In this document: piece after piece, positions 42,005 to 45,143 of the stretch
Layout of the letters: every line of letters starts with the position of its first letter
Numbering within the stretch: position 1 is the first letter of the stretch
From: UBA8437 sp003445035
GTDB lineage: Bacteria > Planctomycetota > Planctomycetia > Planctomycetales > Planctomycetaceae
DNA length: 45,143 nt
Assembly: GCA_937901285.1 (NCBI GenBank)
Contig: CALCHI010000091.1
Span: 1 to 45,143, forward strand
Direction of reading: 5' to 3'
The notes under the pieces: model-generated
Databases searched by the model: none
What the model saw: only the letters and a program-made list of their open reading frames with translations
Told to the model about the DNA's origin: nothing
Program-made: the position numbers and the translations under genes

Positions 42005-43042
42005 ATGATGATCAACCGACGTCGCCGTGGGGGTTTCACTCTGATCGAGTTGCTGGTCGTGATCGCGATTATCGCGATCCTGGCCGCATTGCTGCTGCCG
42101 GCTGTGCAGCAGGCCCGTGAGGCCGCACGCAACACGCAGTGCAAGAACAACCTCAAGCAACTCGGACTCGCATTGCACAACTACCACGACGCCCATAATT
42201 CCTTCCCCCCCGGTCAAATCAACCAGTTGATGCTCGGTGGCCTGGGTTCCGGTGGCTTCCAGCATTCCGACCCGACCGAGCCCAGGCAGCCCAGTGGCAA
42301 CGGTCTGCAAGGGACCAGTTGGATGCTGCACCTGTTGCCCCAGGTGAACCAGGAACTGTTGAGCGACCTCTGGGAAGAGAAGATGAACGTGCAGATGAAC
42401 GGGAACGGCATGAACATGGCCATCGACCCGATCACCCAGACACAGATCATCCTGACACCCGCTCAGACCGACATCCCCCAGTTCTATTGCCCGTCACGGC
42501 GGGGCACGATGGACCGCAGCCAGTTCCCCAACATGCTGCTGGTCAACCCGGACTGGACCAGAGGTGGCAATGATTACGCGGGGGTGTCCGGTTCCGGCGT
42601 GACCTTCAACGACGCCAACCGGGGCACGTGGAACCTGACACCCGCCCAGACGATCAACGATCCCACGCTCTCGCGACTTCCCAACAACATCCATGTCGGA
42701 ATCTTCTCGGTCAACAGTTCGACGCGGATCCGGGACGTCATGGATGGTGAATCGCAGACATTGATGGTCGGTGAGATCGAGCGATTCGATGAGGTGGGCG
42801 ACGCCCTGCGAACCAGCAGCGACGGGTGGGCCTGGGGCGGGCCGGCGACATTGCTGAGTACGCGGTTTGGGCCGAACCAGAAGATCCACTACGACAACGC
42901 CGGCAGCGTCCACGGCAACGGGGGATGCAACTTCGCGCTGGTCGACGGCAGCGTGCGAGCCATCAACCAGAGCGTCAACAGAGCGATCTTCCAGAACCTC
43001 GGCAACATGCGTCGCAAGATCCCGGTGCAAGTCCCCAACTAA
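42005..43042 (+). CDS. DUF1559 prepilin-like (type II pseudopilin) protein
   Basis: The 345-residue product opens MMINRRRRGGFTLIELLVVIAI (quoted in part): a basic leader, the prepilin peptidase site G/FTLIE and a hydrophobic helix, followed by LLPAVQQAREAARNTQCKNNLKQLGLALHNYHD, the hallmark of DUF1559. The C-terminal part has FALVDGSVRAI, also typical. These proteins are numerous in planctomycetes and are processed like type IV pilins or type II secretion pseudopilins, but their job is not settled. AAGGAAG lies five bases before ATG 42005. The zinc-ribbon gene follows after 52 bp, a common arrangement for this family. Confidence 0.96.
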   Translation: MMINRRRRGGFTLIELLVVIAIIAILAALLLPAVQQAREAARNTQCKNNLKQLGLALHNYHDAHNSFPPGQINQLMLGGLGSGGFQHSDPTEPRQPSGNGLQGTSWMLHLLPQVNQELLSDLWEEKMNVQMNGNGMNMAIDPITQTQIILTPAQTDIPQFYCPSRRGTMDRSQFPNMLLVNPDWTRGGNDYAGVSGSGVTFNDANRGTWNLTPAQTINDPTLSRLPNNIHVGIFSVNSSTRIRDVMDGESQTLMVGEIERFDEVGDALRTSSDGWAWGGPATLLSTRFGPNQKIHYDNAGSVHGNGGCNFALVDGSVRAINQSVNRAIFQNLGNMRRKIPVQVPN

Positions 43043-43094
43043 GCCAGCTCAAGCCACCCCTCCGACACGTGTTCCCAGCGGACCCAGGAACCCA

Positions 43095-44222
43095 ATGACG
43101 ATCCGCTACCAGTGCACCGAGTGCGAATCGGTCCTCAAGATCCGCGATGACAAGGCCGGACAGACAGCTCGTTGTCCGAAGTGCAAGACCGAGTTCGTGA
43201 TCCCGGAGCCGGAGGCCGCACCCGAGACGGAAGCCGCACCGGAGACAGAGGCCGCACCGGAGACGGAAGCCGCACCGGAGACGGAAGCCGCACCGGAGAC
43301 GGAGGCCGCACTGGAGACGGAGCCCGCACCGGAGACAGAGGCCGCACCGGAGACAGAGGCCGCACCGGAGACGGAAGCCGCACCAGTGGCAGACGAGACG
43401 CAAACGGATCCGGCTACTGGCGATGACCTCGGTGGGGCTTCCGAAGACGATGCCATGGCCTTCCTGATGGAGTCCGGCGACGTCCCCGTCGCCCCGCCCT
43501 CGGCTGACACCTCGCTCGAAGACGACGATGACGACGACGATCCTCCACCGCCGCCGCGTCCGTCACCCGAAGAACGGCAGTTGCACCGGCCTCCCCCGCG
43601 ACCGAAGTCTGATTCCGAAGACACCTCCAGCGCAGCCGGTGCCCTGCTCGCAGCCGGCGAATCGGCCCGTTCGGCCGCCGCCAACGAAGTCGAACCCGTC
43701 AAAGAGCGTCCCCGGGTCGACATGGATGAAGTCAAGCAGTTGGCCACTCGCAAACTGCTGCCGATTGTCGGCGGAATCGTCGTGATCTCCGGCATCTTCT
43801 TCTACCTGTTCAACTCCATGTCGGGTGGAGCCGACCTCCCGCCTCTTGCCTCGGTCTCCGGGACGATCACCCTGGACGGGAAGCCCCTGGCCGGTGCCAC
43901 CGTGTTCTTCGACCCGGTCACCGACATGAAGAATGCACAACAGAGACAGACGGGATCCAGTATCGGGAGATCCGACGATCAAGGCGTCTACACCCTGGCC
44001 TATCCCGGAGATCACGACGGTGCGGTCGTCGGAATGCACACTGTCCGGGTCAACAAGACGGACAAAAAAACCGGACTGGAAACCCTGGCCAAGAAGTACC
44101 ATCGTCAAAGCCAGCAGAGGCACGAGGTGAAGGCCGGATCAAACACGATCGACCTGCCCCTGAGGTCCGAACCTGCCGGCGCTGCGGGCGGTCAGCGGAT
44201 CGCCGATCCACCAAGTCCCTGA
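43095..44222 (+). CDS. Zinc ribbon / EAAPET-repeat / membrane / CarboxypepD-reg-like protein
   Basis: The 375-residue product has five parts. Residues 1-37 are an MJ0042-type zinc ribbon (CTEC...CPKC). Residues about 40-98 are acidic EAAPET repeats. Residues about 100-225 are low-complexity and acidic, with a DDDDDDDPPPPP run. One membrane segment follows (about 232-253, LLPIVGGIVVISGIFFYLF). The rest is an exported beta domain: VSGTITLDGKPLAGATVFFDP, then VYTLAYPGDHDGAVVGMHTV, like the carboxypeptidase regulatory-like domains common in planctomycetes. The cytoplasmic ribbon and external beta domain suggest a transmembrane link, function unknown. It is probably cotranscribed with the DUF1559 gene. 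Confidence 0.8.
   Translation: MTIRYQCTECESVLKIRDDKAGQTARCPKCKTEFVIPEPEAAPETEAAPETEAAPETEAAPETEAAPETEAALETEPAPETEAAPETEAAPETEAAPVADETQTDPATGDDLGGASEDDAMAFLMESGDVPVAPPSADTSLEDDDDDDDPPPPPRPSPEERQLHRPPPRPKSDSEDTSSAAGALLAAGESARSAAANEVEPVKERPRVDMDEVKQLATRKLLPIVGGIVVISGIFFYLFNSMSGGADLPPLASVSGTITLDGKPLAGATVFFDPVTDMKNAQQRQTGSSIGRSDDQGVYTLAYPGDHDGAVVGMHTVRVNKTDKKTGLETLAKKYHRQSQQRHEVKAGSNTIDLPLRSEPAGAAGGQRIADPPSP
43212..43385 (+). repeat. 18-bp in-frame tandem repeat (EAAPET)
   Basis: Nine hexapeptide units of 18 bp plus a partial tenth encode EAAPET with two variants, EAALET and EPAPET. Synonymous changes (GAG/GAA, ACG/ACA) are scattered among units. It forms an acidic linker between the zinc ribbon and the membrane segment. 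Confidence 0.92.
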
Positions 44223-44241
44223 TCCGATTGGCCAGGACCGC

Positions 44242-45143
44242 CTACGGCTTCTTCTTCCCGGTCTTTCCGAACCGATCGGGATCCAGCTCTGCGGCCCTCT
44301 TCAGATCCGCCGCAGCCTTGGCCTTCCGGCCGGCCGCCCGGTGCAGTTCGCCACGCCTGGCATACGTTTCAGCCACGACGTCGTCAAACCGCCGGGCCTT
44401 GGTGAAATCCACGATTGCCCGGTCCCAGTCCCCCAGGCCCCTGTGCACTTCGCCGCGGAGGCTCCAGGCAGCGTGCCCGCCACCGGCCTTCAGCGCCTGG
44501 TTGCAGTCGTCCAGAGCCCTCGTCCACTTCTCGGCGGCGATCCAGTGTCGTGCCCGGGCCAGGTACGCCTCGACCGCCTTGGTCGGCTCGGCCGTGATCG
44601 CCCGTTGATAATCGGCCATCGCCGCACCCGTACGTCCGTCGGCTCCCAGGTGTCGAGCCCGCTCGATATAGGTCTTGGCCTGCTGCGGCGCCGCTGCCAC
44701 TTTGCGAGAAAGCTGTTGGAACTTGATCAACCAGATCAATCGCTCCCCGTCGGCCAGGGCCTCCTTCGACCTCCCCAGCTTCCGGTACGCAGCGCGTCGC
44801 AACTGGTAGAACCGCGGATTGTCCCCATCCCGTTCGATCGCCGACGAACAATCGGCCACCGCACGACGGTAATCCTTGTTGGCCAGTCTCAGCAGCGCCC
44901 GGTTGTTGTAGGCCATCACGAAATCGCCGTCGCAGACCAGGGCCTGGTCGAAATCTGCCAGGGCCTTGTCGTGATCGTCGCTGCGAAAATGGGCAAACCC
45001 GCGATTGTTCCAGGCGTCGGCGTACTTCGGGTCCGCTTCGATCGCCCTGTCGAAGTTGACGATCGCCTTGTCGTATTCCTGGGCTCCGACATTCACCAAC
45101 CCGCGATTGTTGTACGCCTCGGCGTACTTCGCGTCCAATGCGA
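44242..45143 (-). CDS. TPR-repeat protein, 5' truncated by window edge
   Basis: The frame is open from the right edge (45143) to the stop at 44242, about 300 residues, so its N-terminus is outside. It consists of tandem 34-residue tetratricopeptide repeats: YAEAYNNRGLVNVGAQEYDKAIVNF, YADAWNNRGFAHFRSDDHDKALADF and VMAYNNRALLRLANKDYRRAVADC are examples (quoted in part), with about eight in all. The tail is basic (RFGKTGKKKP). TPR arrays mediate protein-protein contacts. It converges on the zinc-ribbon gene with 19 bp between stops. Confidence 0.88.
   Translation of the reverse strand, partial: ALDAKYAEAYNNRGLVNVGAQEYDKAIVNFDRAIEADPKYADAWNNRGFAHFRSDDHDKALADFDQALVCDGDFVMAYNNRALLRLANKDYRRAVADCSSAIERDGDNPRFYQLRRAAYRKLGRSKEALADGERLIWLIKFQQLSRKVAAAPQQAKTYIERARHLGADGRTGAAMADYQRAITAEPTKAVEAYLARARHWIAAEKWTRALDDCNQALKAGGGHAAWSLRGEVHRGLGDWDRAIVDFTKARRFDDVVAETYARRGELHRAAGRKAKAAADLKRAAELDPDRFGKTGKKKP

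Noticed and set aside
43212..43385. 18-bp repeats as a CRISPR or mobile-element array
   Set aside because: They are contiguous, in frame and encode EAAPET inside a gene with a clear domain plan.

Overview
This GC-rich window most likely comes from a planctomycete. The basis is a set of gene families typical of that phylum: a DUF1559 prepilin-like protein, a DUF1080 secreted protein, YHS-type repeats behind a PVTK linker, an MJ0042-type zinc ribbon fused to a membrane segment, many secreted or Tat-exported sugar enzymes, and a solitary mraZ with no rsmH or fts genes beside it. No phage, transposon, CRISPR array or rRNA was seen; the only RNA gene found is a tRNA-His. Both edges cut genes: a YHS-like protein on the left and a TPR protein on the right.

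Layout. 1-2280: the YHS gene converges on hpnC-hpnD, whose products make (hydroxy)squalene for hopanoids or sterols. 2399-5555: der (ribosome-assembly GTPase), an exported beta-propeller protein and a membrane-anchored protein. 5565-8221: a short Hsp70 followed by a membrane protein joining a J-like domain without HPD to a MshEN-like domain. 8422-11823: a large secreted esterase and an ECF-type sigma factor. 12068-14565 (+): a 7Fe ferredoxin, a GH88-like unsaturated glucuronyl hydrolase and an SDR. 21746-14567 (-): a six-gene operon encoding a xylose-isomerase-like protein, an M14-like/GH105-like fusion, an FAD oxidoreductase, an enolase-superfamily enzyme, a MetE-C-like methyltransferase and a KdgF-like cupin. 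The GH88, SDR and cupin fit consecutive steps of unsaturated uronate breakdown, so 12.4-21.7 kb reads as a sugar-acid utilisation locus.

21877-25200 (+): a UvrD/PcrA helicase and a secreted HExxH protein with a lectin-like C-terminus. 25201-28160 (+): solitary mraZ behind two near-identical 18-bp dyads, then a separately promoted trio of two membrane-anchored coiled-coil proteins and a 45-residue membrane peptide. 28248-36590: a secreted protein of unknown function, a PglF/WbpM-type nucleotide-sugar dehydratase, a Tat-exported TIM-barrel protein, a tandem amidohydrolase whose second half has lost its metal site, and a DUF1080 protein. 36768-41546: tRNA-His, an aminotransferase, a thioesterase, an aldo/keto reductase, an SRAP (YedK/HMCES) protein, a HAD phosphatase and a degenerate P-loop-like protein. 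42005-45143: DUF1559, the zinc-ribbon/EAAPET-repeat/membrane protein and the truncated TPR protein.

The observations most worth following are the Hsp70 with its J-like/MshEN membrane partner, the mraZ plus coiled-coil/micropeptide region, the uronate locus and the two enzymes carrying inactivated duplicate or fused domains. All assignments come from reading motifs; no database search was run.
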